Shown here in pieces: positions 1 through 9,149 of a stretch of DNA of 64,000 bases; within the stretch, counting starts at the first letter, position 1; each line of letters begins with the position of its first letter. The notes beneath the pieces are model-generated. The model ran no database searches. It had not been told where the DNA came from and saw only the letters and a program-made list of their open reading frames with translations. Both the position numbers and the translations under genes were made by a program. This DNA comes from JAATFS01 sp037145635 (GTDB taxonomy: Bacteria > Pseudomonadota > Gammaproteobacteria > Xanthomonadales > Xanthomonadaceae): NCBI GenBank assembly GCA_037145635.1, contig JBBCXB010000002.1, positions 186,001 through 250,000 of the forward strand. Direction: 5' to 3'.

Positions 1-600
1 GAGAACTCGAGCATGGGCATGGTGGTGGTGGTGGCCGCGGCCGGCGTGAGCGCCGACGACGTGGTGCACCCGCGCGCGGTCAGCCCGATCGACCCGCGCA
101 CCGGGGCCGGGCAGCCGTTGCTGCCGCTGGCCGAGGGCCAGCCGTATGCCTGGCATCCGGAACTGGCGGCCACCGGCCCGGTATCGATGCTGATGAGCAG
201 CGCCGACCGGCAACTGGTGGTGTACCGCAACGGCACCGAGATCGGCCGCGCGCGTGTCGCGCTGGCCGAAGGCGCCGACGCCCCGGGCACGCGCGCCTTC
301 ATCGTCGGCCAGGGCTTCCTGCCGGGCGAGATCGCCGGACTGCCCGGCCGGCGCATGCCCAACTGGATGCGCATCGGCATTCCCGGCAGCACGGCTGCGG
401 CCGGCGAGGCGCTGGATGCGGCCACGGTCGGCCGGCTGCAGCTGCCGGACGGCTTCCTGGCGGCGCTGCTGCCGCTGCTGACGCCGGGCGTCGTGCTGGT
501 CGCCACCGACCAGTCGATCCTGCCGGCCACCACCGGCGGGCACCTGCAGGTGCTGGACTCGGATGCGCCGGAGACGGCGCCCGCGGCGCACACGCCCTGA
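1..600 (+). CDS. C-terminal part of an L,D-transpeptidase-like periplasmic protein (cut by window edge)
   Basis: The reading frame is open to the left edge and its first Met is at base 13, so the gene most likely starts outside the window. The visible 199 residues contain a segment around residues 57-75 (VSMLMSSADRQLVVYRNG) that resembles the first strands of a YkuD (L,D-transpeptidase) domain, which crosslinks peptidoglycan or anchors lipoproteins in the periplasm. The Pro-rich stretch before it looks like the end of a preceding domain. The catalytic His and Ser-His-Gly-Cys motif of active YkuD enzymes is not visible, so this may be a degenerate second domain behind a catalytic one. No signal peptide can be seen because the N-terminus is missing. 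The assignment rests on weak motif resemblance; an unrelated envelope protein is possible. Confidence 0.4.
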   Translation, partial: ENSSMGMVVVVAAAGVSADDVVHPRAVSPIDPRTGAGQPLLPLAEGQPYAWHPELAATGPVSMLMSSADRQLVVYRNGTEIGRARVALAEGADAPGTRAFIVGQGFLPGEIAGLPGRRMPNWMRIGIPGSTAAAGEALDAATVGRLQLPDGFLAALLPLLTPGVVLVATDQSILPATTGGHLQVLDSDAPETAPAAHTP

Positions 601-628
601 GCGGCCTCGTGCCTGCCCAGCTGCGGAT

Positions 629-654
629 GGCGCGGACGCGGACACGTCCGCGCC
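629..654. terminator. GC-rich hairpin between convergent genes
   Basis: A perfect 10-bp inverted repeat (GGCGCGGACG / CGTCCGCGCC, 6-base loop) lies between the stop of the plus-strand gene at 600 and the stop of yjdM at 725. No T-run follows on either strand, so its role as a bidirectional terminator is inferred from position. Confidence 0.45.
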
Positions 655-724
655 GGCACTTCGATCACGCCGCCGCGAACGCCGTACGGACCGGCTGCGG
701 CGCCCGCCGCGCGACGCCGGCGGG

Positions 725-1063
725 CTAGGCCTTGCGCAGGAAGCAGGTCTTCAGCACCAGCCCCTTGATCTTGTCCGAATGCCCTTCGATGTGCTCGTCA
801 TCGTCCTCGACCAGCCGGATGTTGCGGATCACCGTGCCCTGCTTGAGCGGGATCGACGAGCCCTTGACCTTGAGGTCCTTGATCACGGTCACCGTGTCGC
901 CGGCCGCCAGCACGTTGCCGTTGCTGTCGCGCACCACCAGCGCCTGGGGCGCGGCGCCGGCGTCGGCGGCCCACTCGTAGCCGCAGTCGGCGCAGATCCA
1001 CTGCGCGCCGTCGGCATAGGTGTTCTCGAGGGTGCATTGCGGACAGGCGGGGACGGCGGACAT
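725..1063 (-). CDS. yjdM: YjdM/PhnA-family zinc-ribbon protein
   Basis: A 112-residue cytoplasmic protein of the PhnA/YjdM family. The N-terminus carries a zinc ribbon with two Cys-x-x-Cys pairs (CPQC near residue 6 and CADC near residue 24). The rest is the family's SH3-like domain with the recognisable run VIKDLKVKGSS and the C-terminal end TCFLRKA. The family was named for a link to phosphonate operons, but YjdM is not part of phosphonate breakdown in E. coli and its biochemical role is unclear. I chose the ATG at 1063 because AGGAAG sits just upstream and homologues begin with Met followed directly by the zinc ribbon. It stands alone here, convergent with the gene to its left and divergent from the cation transporter to its right. 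Confidence 0.9.
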   Translation of the reverse strand: MSAVPACPQCTLENTYADGAQWICADCGYEWAADAGAAPQALVVRDSNGNVLAAGDTVTVIKDLKVKGSSIPLKQGTVIRNIRLVEDDDEHIEGHSDKIKGLVLKTCFLRKA

Positions 1064-1207
1064 GGCTTCCTGGGGGCGCGTGGGAGGCGCCCATTGTAGC
1101 GCCCCGGCCCGCCGCACCGCGCCCGATCACGCCGCCGGCACGGCGGCGGCGCGATAGTCGCGTGCGGCGCCCGGCGCCCAGTCCTTCGATCCGACGCGGA
1201 ATCCAAC

Positions 1208-2176
1208 TTGTCCAAGCCCAGCGGCTCCCATCTCGTGGTCTACGTGGCCCTGGCCGGCAACCTCGCCATCGCCATCGCCAAGTTCGTCGCCGCCGGCCTC
1301 TCCGGCAGCTCGGCCATGCTCAGCGAAGGCGTGCACTCGCTGGTGGACACCATCAACGAGGTGCTGCTGCTGTACGGGCTGCGCCGCGCCAGCCGCGCGC
1401 CCACGCCCACGCATCCGTTCGGCTACGGCCGCGAGCTGTACTTCTGGAGCTTCATCGTCGCGCTGCTGGTGTTCGCGATGGGCGCCGGCGTGTCGCTGTA
1501 CGAGGGCATCGTGCACATCCGCCACCCCGAGCCGGCCAAGAGCCATCTGGTGGCCTACGTCGTGCTGGGTGTGTCGCTGCTGTTCGAGGGCATCTCGTGG
1601 GGCGTGGCGGTGCGCGAGTTCCGCGCCAAGAAGGGGCGCATGGGCTACTTCCAGGCCTTCCGCCAGAGCAAGGACCCCACCACCTTCACCGTGCTGCTGG
1701 AAGACAGCGCCGCGCTGATCGGCCTGCTGATGGCGCTCGCCGGCCTGGTCTCGGCGCAGTGGCTGGGTATCCCGGAACTGGATGGCGTGGCGTCGATCGG
1801 CATCGCCTGCGTGCTGGCGGTCACCGCGTTCCTGCTGGCGCGCGAGACCAAGGGCCTGCTGATCGGCGAACCGGCGCACGCGCACGTGTCCGAGTCGCTG
1901 ATGGCGCTGGCGGCGCGCGACCCGGACGTGCGCGCGGCCAACGGCGTGCTGACCATGCAGATGGGCCCCCACCAGGTGGTCGCCGCGCTCAGCGCCGAGT
2001 TCGAGGACAGCCGGACCACGCCGCAGATCGAGGCCTGCGTGGGCCGCCTCGAGCAGGCCGCCAAGCGCGAGCATCCGGAGCTGACGGCGCTGTTCGTCAA
2101 GCCGCAGACGCCGGAGACCTGGCATGCCCGGCGCGAGGAGATGGAGCGTGGCGCCGAGGCGCAGGACGCGCCCTAA
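1208..2176 (+). CDS. Cation diffusion facilitator family transporter (ZnT9-like branch)
   Basis: A 322-residue inner-membrane protein with six predicted hydrophobic segments, typical of cation diffusion facilitators that export divalent metal ions in exchange for protons. The first metal site is visible as SEGVHSLVDT in helix 2 (His and Asp four apart), followed by HPFGYGRE in the first cytoplasmic loop, a signature of the ZnT9-like branch. In helix 5 the usual His-x-x-x-Asp is replaced by an acidic start (LLEDSAALIG), as in that branch, so the preferred metal cannot be assigned from sequence. The start is a TTG codon at 1208; no ATG lies nearby in frame before the first helix. The C-terminal cytoplasmic domain is short and lacks a His-rich tail. 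It appears to be monocistronic. Confidence 0.88.
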   Translation: MSKPSGSHLVVYVALAGNLAIAIAKFVAAGLSGSSAMLSEGVHSLVDTINEVLLLYGLRRASRAPTPTHPFGYGRELYFWSFIVALLVFAMGAGVSLYEGIVHIRHPEPAKSHLVAYVVLGVSLLFEGISWGVAVREFRAKKGRMGYFQAFRQSKDPTTFTVLLEDSAALIGLLMALAGLVSAQWLGIPELDGVASIGIACVLAVTAFLLARETKGLLIGEPAHAHVSESLMALAARDPDVRAANGVLTMQMGPHQVVAALSAEFEDSRTTPQIEACVGRLEQAAKREHPELTALFVKPQTPETWHARREEMERGAEAQDAP

Positions 2177-2414
2177 GCTCGCGTCCCCGCAGCGACATCC
2201 TCCATCCTGCGACTGCGCGTATCGCTGCGATTCATGCGCGCGACGGCCTGGGCGGGCAGGCGCTGCGCCGCGGAGAGGCCCGCAATCGCAGCCTCGGCAG
2301 GCCGCCGCACGGGTTGCGATCGGCCGGCCGATTGCCTAGGGTGGAACCGCACCATCGCTTCGCGTCGTGATGCAGCCGACGCACTCCCCCTACCTTTCAA
2401 GACGGAGGTTTCCT

Positions 2415-2879
2415 ATGGAAATCAGCCAGGGTCGCGTCGCGACCATCCACTACATCCTTTCCGACGACAGCGGCCAGGTGCTGGACCGCTCCAGCCCGGA
2501 GGCCCCGCTGAGCTATCTGCATGGCGCCGGCAACATCGTGCCCGGCCTGGAGCGGGCGCTGGACGGCAGGCAGGCCGGCGACACGCTGCAGACCGATGTC
2601 GCACCGGAACACGGCTACGGCCCGCGCCATGCCGACCGGGTACAGCAGGTGCCGCGCGACGCGTTTCCCGCCGACGCCCCGGTCGAGCCGGGCGCGCAGT
2701 TCCAGGCGCGCACGCCGCAGGGACCGGTGCTGGTCACGATCACCGACGTGGGCACCGATCAGGTCACCGTCGACGGCAACCACCCGCTGGCGGGACAGAC
2801 GCTGCATTTCGCGATCGAGGTGGCCGGCGTCCGCGAGGCCACCGCCGAGGAGCTCGACCAGGGCCACGTCGCGGCCTGA
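2415..2879 (+). CDS. slyD: SlyD-type FKBP peptidyl-prolyl isomerase without His tail
   Basis: A 154-residue cytoplasmic prolyl isomerase and chaperone. The two halves of the FKBP domain (LSYLHGAGNIVPGLERAL near residues 35-52 and VDGNHPLAGQTLHF near 117-130) flank the insert-in-flap domain that gives SlyD its chaperone activity. E. coli SlyD has a long His/Cys-rich C-terminal tail that binds nickel for hydrogenase maturation; here the protein stops right after the FKBP fold (ELDQGHVAA), so a metal-delivery role is unlikely. The start at 2415 is supported by GGAGG about 6 bases upstream; an in-frame Met at 2367 has no such site. It looks monocistronic and is followed by a repeat-rich spacer. 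Confidence 0.92.
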   Translation: MEISQGRVATIHYILSDDSGQVLDRSSPEAPLSYLHGAGNIVPGLERALDGRQAGDTLQTDVAPEHGYGPRHADRVQQVPRDAFPADAPVEPGAQFQARTPQGPVLVTITDVGTDQVTVDGNHPLAGQTLHFAIEVAGVREATAEELDQGHVAA

Positions 2880-3447
2880 GGGCGACCGGGAACGGGGCCG
2901 GGGCTCCCGCGGGACAGGCGTGTGTCGGTCCCTCCGCAATGCCCACGGCCCGACGCGTCCGCGGCCGGCTTCACAAGCGTCGCGTGGCGTGCGGACCGAG
3001 GGCTGCTTCGGCAGCGCATCAGCGGCCTGGGTCAGCCGTTCGGCGTTGCGGACGGCCACCCGAGGCGTCGCCGCGGCACAGCGTGGGCCGCTTCCTGGCC
3101 ACGTTGAGGCTCGGCCTGTCATGGCCATCGCCGCGGCGGGCGCCTTGGCGGCACGGGTCAGGCGGCCGGGGGCTTGGGGCTTGGGGCTTGGGGCTTGGGG
3201 CTTGGGGCTTGGGGCTTGGGGCTTGGGGATTAGGGATTAGGGATTAAGGATTAGGGATTAAGGATTAGGGATTAGGGATTAGGGGTTAGGGATCAAGGCA
3301 CAGACCCGGCCGCCCCGGGGAACGCTGCGCGCTCGCTGCCGCGGCCCCTTCCCTTCTCCGGACCGACCGTGACCGGGCCCCGTGCGCGCTTGCGTCGGCG
3401 CCGGGCTTGGCCCAAAGTGCGCGGCCCGTTCTCGCGCCCCCGCTCCC
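2880..3447. other. 568-base intergenic region between slyD and yegD
   Basis: I see no credible gene. Open frames here have no ribosome site and no family resemblance. The main content is the heptamer array at 3169-3294. Bases 3300-3447 are ordinary GC-rich spacer before yegD. Confidence 0.6.
3169..3294 (+). repeat. 18-unit tandem heptamer array (GGGGCTT then GGGATTA type)
   Basis: Eight exact copies of GGGGCTT (3169-3224) run without a break in register into ten degenerate 7-mers of AGGGATT/AAGGATT type (3225-3294). All G-runs are on the plus strand and recur every 7 bases, so the strand could form G-quadruplexes. Replication slippage would explain the exact left half. A shorter array of the same period (GGGGATT) lies at 54236-54270. 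Confidence 0.95.
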
Positions 3448-4803
3448 ATGAAACTCGGCATCGACTTCGGCACCAGCAATTCCGCCGCCGCGGCGGTCAT
3501 CGACGGACAGGTGGCCCCGGTGCGCTTCGGCGAGGCGCTGCAGTTCCGCACCACGGTGTACTTCCCCGAGGTGATGCGCGATCCCAACGACTTCGAACTG
3601 ACCCCCGCGCTGGAACACCAGGTCGCCGAGCTGGTCGACGCCGGCCGCCGCGACGCGACGGCCGCCGGGCGCAGCCGCAGCCCCGAGGAACTGCGCCGCG
3701 ACGCGATCCGCGTGGTGCGCCGGCAGTGGATGGAGCAGCAGGTGCGCGAGCCGCGCAGCTCGGCCGCACTGCTGCAGAACGCGGTGTACGGCGACGAGGC
3801 GCTCGACGCCTACTTCCTGGAGAACGAGGGCAACCTGGTGCAGAGCCCGAAGTCGATGCTGGGCTACAACCTGCATCCGCGGGCGCGCCAGACCATCACC
3901 GGCATCGCCACCCACATCCTCGAGCATATCCGCCTCACCGCCTCGCGCCAGTTCGGCGAGAACGTGCGTACCGCCACGCTCGGGCGCCCGGTGCAGTTCC
4001 GCAGCTCGATCGGCGAGGCCGGCAACGCGCAGGCGCTGGAGATCCTGGAGTCGGCCGCGATCGCGGCGGGCTTCGACGCAGTGGATTTCCTCGAGGAGCC
4101 CTCGGCCGCGGCGATGCACTACCACGCCGGCAGCCGCGAGCGCCACGACACCGTGGTGGTCGACATCGGCGGCGGCACCACCGACATCGCCCACGCCAGC
4201 ATCGGCGGCGCCGGCGCGCCGGTGGTGCACCGCGCCTGGGGCATCCCGCGCGGCGGCACCGACATCGACCTGGCCCTGAGCCTGGCCGCCTACATGCCGC
4301 TGTTCGGCCGCGGCGTGACCCGCGTACCGGCGCACCACTACGTCGAGGCGGCGATGGTGCAGGACATGACGCGCCAGCGCGACTTCCGCCAGCACCGTTA
4401 TCCCGAGGTGCCCGCCCCCTTCGACCGGCGCCTGGCCGCGCTCCAGGACACCGGCAACACGGCGCGCCTGTACCGCGGGGTGGAGCGTTCCAAGATCGCG
4501 CTGAGCAGCGAACGCCGGCATCGCGAATCCCTGGACTTCATCGAGCGCGACCTGCAGGTGGAGGTGGAGGCCGCGGCGCTGGAGGCAGCCGCGGCGGCCT
4601 ACCTGCGCGAGCTGCAGGGACTACTGGCCCAGGTGCGGGCCGACATCGGCCACGATCCGGCGGCGGTCTTCCTGACCGGCGGCATGTCGCGCGCCGGCTA
4701 CCTGCAGCGCGAGGTCGCCGCGGCCTTCCCGGCCGCGCGGCTGGTGCACGGCGACCCGTCGTTCGGCGTGGTGCAGGGCCTGGCGCTGGCGGCGGCGGGC
4801 TGA
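3448..4803 (+). CDS. yegD: YegD-type Hsp70-family ATPase
   Basis: A 451-residue cytoplasmic protein of the Hsp70/actin ATPase fold, the same length class as E. coli YegD (about 450). The first phosphate loop is at the very N-terminus (KLGIDFGTSNSAAA) and the second is VVVDIGGGTTDIAHA near residue 235. The adenosine-contact region is FLTGGMSRAGYLQ near the C-terminus. The protein ends with the nucleotide-binding domain: the substrate-binding beta-sandwich and lid of DnaK are absent, and no DnaJ or GrpE partner is nearby. Client and function are unknown for this family. I chose the ATG at 3448 because the phosphate loop begins at its second residue; the upstream in-frame codons encode a low-complexity Arg/Ala stretch. 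Confidence 0.9.
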   Translation: MKLGIDFGTSNSAAAAVIDGQVAPVRFGEALQFRTTVYFPEVMRDPNDFELTPALEHQVAELVDAGRRDATAAGRSRSPEELRRDAIRVVRRQWMEQQVREPRSSAALLQNAVYGDEALDAYFLENEGNLVQSPKSMLGYNLHPRARQTITGIATHILEHIRLTASRQFGENVRTATLGRPVQFRSSIGEAGNAQALEILESAAIAAGFDAVDFLEEPSAAAMHYHAGSRERHDTVVVDIGGGTTDIAHASIGGAGAPVVHRAWGIPRGGTDIDLALSLAAYMPLFGRGVTRVPAHHYVEAAMVQDMTRQRDFRQHRYPEVPAPFDRRLAALQDTGNTARLYRGVERSKIALSSERRHRESLDFIERDLQVEVEAAALEAAAAAYLRELQGLLAQVRADIGHDPAAVFLTGGMSRAGYLQREVAAAFPAARLVHGDPSFGVVQGLALAAAG

Positions 4804-5065
4804 CCCGCCCGACGCGCAGGCGGGCGTCCTGCTGGCCCGTTTAACGGTTCCCTACACCGCGCCGTGTATCTTCGATCGGCGCAGTGCTCCGTCTTCGCGA
4901 TCCGCTGGCGCGGCTCGCCTCCCGGCCGCACTGCCATTCGCGGCGATCGTCAGATCGCCTTGCCGCCCACAGGATGCCCCGATCGATTCCCGGCCCCAGG
5001 CGAGCCTTGCTCGTTCTGCCCCTGGGCGGCCCCGCCGTCATCTTCGCACCAACCAAGGAGTCCGC

Positions 5066-5251
5066 ATGGCACGTCCCGCCTCCAAGCAGAAGGCCCAGCC
5101 CAGCATCGCGCGCAGCGAGGGCAAGACCCAGCCGCTCAGCCGCGAGCGCATCGCCGCCGACATCGCCGCCTTCCGCAAGGCCGGTGGCCGCATCGAGGTC
5201 CTGAACACCCGCTTCGGCGCCAGCCGCGACGACGCCGACAAGGCCGATTGA
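5066..5251 (+). CDS. Small conserved-looking basic protein with a GG-hinge motif
   Basis: A 61-residue protein with a strong ribosome site (AAGGAG, 5055-5060) ahead of ATG 5066. The N-terminal half is basic and probably disordered. The C-terminal half contains IAADIAAFRKAGGRIEVL, an amphipathic helix followed by Gly-Gly and a short strand. This resembles the conserved core of several small proteobacterial proteins, including the Pseudomonas RNA-polymerase-binding protein SutA (a helix, then SRGGKVQEI). The resemblance is short, so a role in transcription is only a hypothesis. No signal peptide or membrane segment is present. A strong hairpin follows 58 bases downstream, suggesting a monocistronic transcript. 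Confidence 0.7.
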   Translation: MARPASKQKAQPSIARSEGKTQPLSRERIAADIAAFRKAGGRIEVLNTRFGASRDDADKAD

Positions 5252-5308
5252 GGCGGCCTCGCCGCGGCCGCGCCCCCGGGCGCGTGCCGGCGGCGGCCGC
5301 ATCCCGCA

Positions 5309-5335
5309 ACGTGGCGGCCCCGGGGGCCGCCACGT
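5309..5335 (+). terminator. 12-bp GC-rich hairpin after the small basic protein
   Basis: A perfect 12-bp stem (ACGTGGCGGCCC / GGGCCGCCACGT) with a 3-base loop, followed closely by a short T-run (GCGTTTC). It lies 58 bases after the stop at 5251 and ahead of the acyl-CoA synthetase. Terminator function is inferred. Confidence 0.6.
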
Positions 5336-5414
5336 GCGTTTCGGGCCGGGCGTGCGGCTGACATGCCCGCGCGGGCGGCGTATGGTCGCTACCGGAACCG
5401 TACGAACCTGCACC

Positions 5415-7109
<1,695 letters not shown>

Positions 7110-7188
7110 ACCGACGCGGGTGCGCCGGCGGGCCTAAGCCCGGGCGGAACGCTAGAATGCGGGTCCTCCCGCCCGCCCTGCGTCCTCC

Positions 7189-7785
7189 ATGCCCCTGCTG
7201 CACGTCTATCCCGCCATGATCCGTGACCTGTTGCCGCGCTGGAACCAGCGCCTGCTGGATGTGGCGGTGCCGACCGTGGAAATCGTGCTGATCGTGGCCG
7301 TGGCGGTGCTCGTGCGGCTGCTGCTGCGGGGCCTGCTGCGCAAGCTCGGCACCCGCTACCACGTGCCGGCGGAGATCATGATCGGCATCCGGCGGGTCGG
7401 CAGCGTGCTGATCTCGGTTGCCGCGCTGCTGCTGATCCTGGACCGGCTCGGCGTCTCGGGTACGGTGCTGTGGACCGCCTTCACCGGCTTCGCCGCGGTC
7501 GGCGCGGTGGCGTTCTTCGCGGCCTGGAGCGTGCTGTCCAACATCTTCTGCACGTTCCTGATCGTCACCACCCGTCCGTTCCGCCTGCACGACCACATCG
7601 AGCTGCTGGAGAACGGCGAGAAACCCGGACTGAAGGGCAAGGTGGTGGACATCAACCTGATCTACACCACGCTGCAGGAAACCGGCGAGCACGCCGCCGG
7701 CACCGTGCTGCAGATTCCCAACAGCCTGTTCTTCCAGCGCACCACGCGGCGCTGGCGCGACGCCGGCGGCATCGCCACGCCATGA
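7189..7785 (+). CDS. Short MscS-family mechanosensitive channel protein
   Basis: A 198-residue inner-membrane protein. Hydrophobic segments lie around residues 24-44, 64-84 and 88-115. The third passes into FFAAWSVLSNIFCTFLIVTT, which matches the pore helix (TM3) and the start of the beta domain of MscS channels. The domain continues through RPFRLHDHIEL to a PNSLFFQ motif. It lacks the C-terminal alpha/beta domain of E. coli MscS (286 residues), so it is a compact form of the family. Likely role: relief of turgor during hypo-osmotic shock. A -10-like TAGAAT lies at 7153-7158, 30 bases before the ATG, without a recognisable -35. It converges on ybiI. Confidence 0.85.
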   Translation: MPLLHVYPAMIRDLLPRWNQRLLDVAVPTVEIVLIVAVAVLVRLLLRGLLRKLGTRYHVPAEIMIGIRRVGSVLISVAALLLILDRLGVSGTVLWTAFTGFAAVGAVAFFAAWSVLSNIFCTFLIVTTRPFRLHDHIELLENGEKPGLKGKVVDINLIYTTLQETGEHAAGTVLQIPNSLFFQRTTRRWRDAGGIATP

Positions 7786-7795
7786 GCGCCGCGCC

Positions 7796-8062
7796 TCAAC
7801 GCAGCTGGCTGTCCTTGCTGCCGCGGCGGTTGTAGCCGCTCGCCGCGCCCTGCGCGGCGTCGTGCGCCTGCTGGCATTCGATGCACAGCCGCACGCCCGG
7901 CACCGCCTGACGCCGCGCCGCCGGGATCGGCGCATCGCACTCCTCGCAGCGTTCCAGGCTGGGGCCGGACGGCAGTTGGCTGCGCGCCCGCTTGATCGCA
8001 TCGTCGACGGTCGCGTCGATCTGGTCCTGTACCGCGCCGTCGCCGGCCCATCCGGTCGCCAT
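7796..8062 (-). CDS. ybiI: YbiI-type DksA/TraR C4 zinc-finger protein
   Basis: An 88-residue cytoplasmic protein, the same length as E. coli YbiI and very similar along its whole length, including the identical C-terminal end GYNRRGSKDSQLR. The four-cysteine zinc finger is visible as CEEC near residue 39 and CIEC near 60. DksA/TraR-type zinc fingers bind RNA polymerase in the secondary channel, but YbiI lacks the long coiled-coil tip of DksA and its function is not established. The start at 8062 has GGAGG about 8 bases upstream and matches the homologue start. It is convergent with the MscS gene (11 bases between stops) and divergent from the DUF2789 gene. Confidence 0.93.
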   Translation of the reverse strand: MATGWAGDGAVQDQIDATVDDAIKRARSQLPSGPSLERCEECDAPIPAARRQAVPGVRLCIECQQAHDAAQGAASGYNRRGSKDSQLR

Positions 8063-8241
8063 GGCCTTGCCTCCGGGGTGTGATGCCGCCCGCAACGGAC
8101 GGCCCGCTCTGGATAACCGAGAGGGTGCCACCGGCGCGTGAATCCCGCCGGCGTGCACATGGCCTGCAGGCGCGGCTGGGTAGCATCCGGGGCACTGGCG
8201 CTTCCGCCCAGCCGTCTCCCTGCCACCGGAACCAAGCTCCC

Positions 8242-8487
8242 ATGGAACAGTCCGTACATCCGTTCGCCGAACTCTTCGCCCAGCTCGGGCTGCCGTGCGA
8301 CGAGGCCAGCATCCGCGCCTTCATCGCCGAGCATTCGCCGCTGCCCGGCGCCGTGCGCCTGGAAGAGGCCCCGTTCTGGTCGCCGGCGCAGTCGCAGCTG
8401 CTGCGCGAGGAGCGCCTCGACGACGCCGACTGGATCACCACGATCGACCAGCTCAACGTCGCCCTGCACGCCACCCCGGCGCAGTGA
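8242..8487 (+). CDS. DUF2789 family small protein
   Basis: An 81-residue soluble protein matching DUF2789. The recognisable run is LFAQLGLPCDEASIRAFIAE near residues 11-30, followed by APFWSPAQSQLLREE. It looks all-helical, with no signal peptide or membrane segment. Function unknown. The start at 8242 was chosen over the longer frame because homologues begin with a short lead before the FAQLGL motif. It is divergent from ybiI and followed by a 662-base gap. Confidence 0.85.
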   Translation: MEQSVHPFAELFAQLGLPCDEASIRAFIAEHSPLPGAVRLEEAPFWSPAQSQLLREERLDDADWITTIDQLNVALHATPAQ

Positions 8488-9149
8488 GAACACCGCGGGA
8501 CGCCGCTGCGGCGGCGCTCCGCTCCCCGACGCTCTGCGACGACGCCCCGGCAGTCGGCGCCAAGGCCATTTGCCGGATCCCGCCAGGCCCCCCCCGGGCG
8601 GCCCGAGCCGGACCGCGCGGTCATGCGCAAGCGCTGGCCATCGTCCCCCGGGCGCCACCGCGCGCCGCATCGCATCCGCTGGCCCGACTGACGTCCCCTG
8701 CCCGGCGTAGCCCTGAGCGGCGCGCGCAGGCCGCATCCACGCGGACGCCCTTCGCCAACCGTTGCAGCGTGCCTGCGCCCACGCCGGTCCGCAGCGACCC
8801 ATTTGCCAACTACCGCGCGTCGCGGACCTTCCGACCGCCACGGCCCTGCGCCTGCCTGTCGCTTCGCCGCGCTTCGCTATCGACTGACTGAGCGTCCTCC
8901 CCGCCTGCACGCACGTCGCCGGTCACGGTCCGCCTGTCGCCGCGTTTTGCCGGTGCCTGCATGCAAGCGGCCGCTGACTCCGGCCGCCACGATCATCGCG
9001 CCGGAGCCCCAGGACGTGACCGAGTCCACTTTGTCAGAGCATGACACATTGACTCCCATTAGATTTTCATTCATCAATGCCCTCCCGCAAGCGCGGTCGG
9101 TGGCCCTGCGCCTGCCTGCTCGCTGCCACCCAAGGAGAAACTCGTCGTA
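8488..9149. other. 662-base intergenic region upstream of the autotransporter
   Basis: No credible gene is seen. Most of it is GC-rich. The last 120 bases become clearly A/T-richer (9025-9080) and hold an inverted repeat at 9032-9046 and promoter-like hexamers, so this end probably carries the control region of the autotransporter protease. Confidence 0.55.
9032..9046. promoter_or_regulatory. TGTCA-N5-TGACA inverted repeat, possible operator
   Basis: A perfect 5-bp inverted repeat TGTCAGAGCATGACA lies about 104 bases ahead of the autotransporter ATG. TTGTCA (9031-9036) and TTGACT (9049-9054) could be -35 boxes, but no convincing -10 is spaced correctly. Assignment is tentative. Confidence 0.35.

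Noticed and set aside
3169..3294. Possible CRISPR array
   Set aside because: The repeat unit is 7 bases with no spacers, and no cas genes are present.
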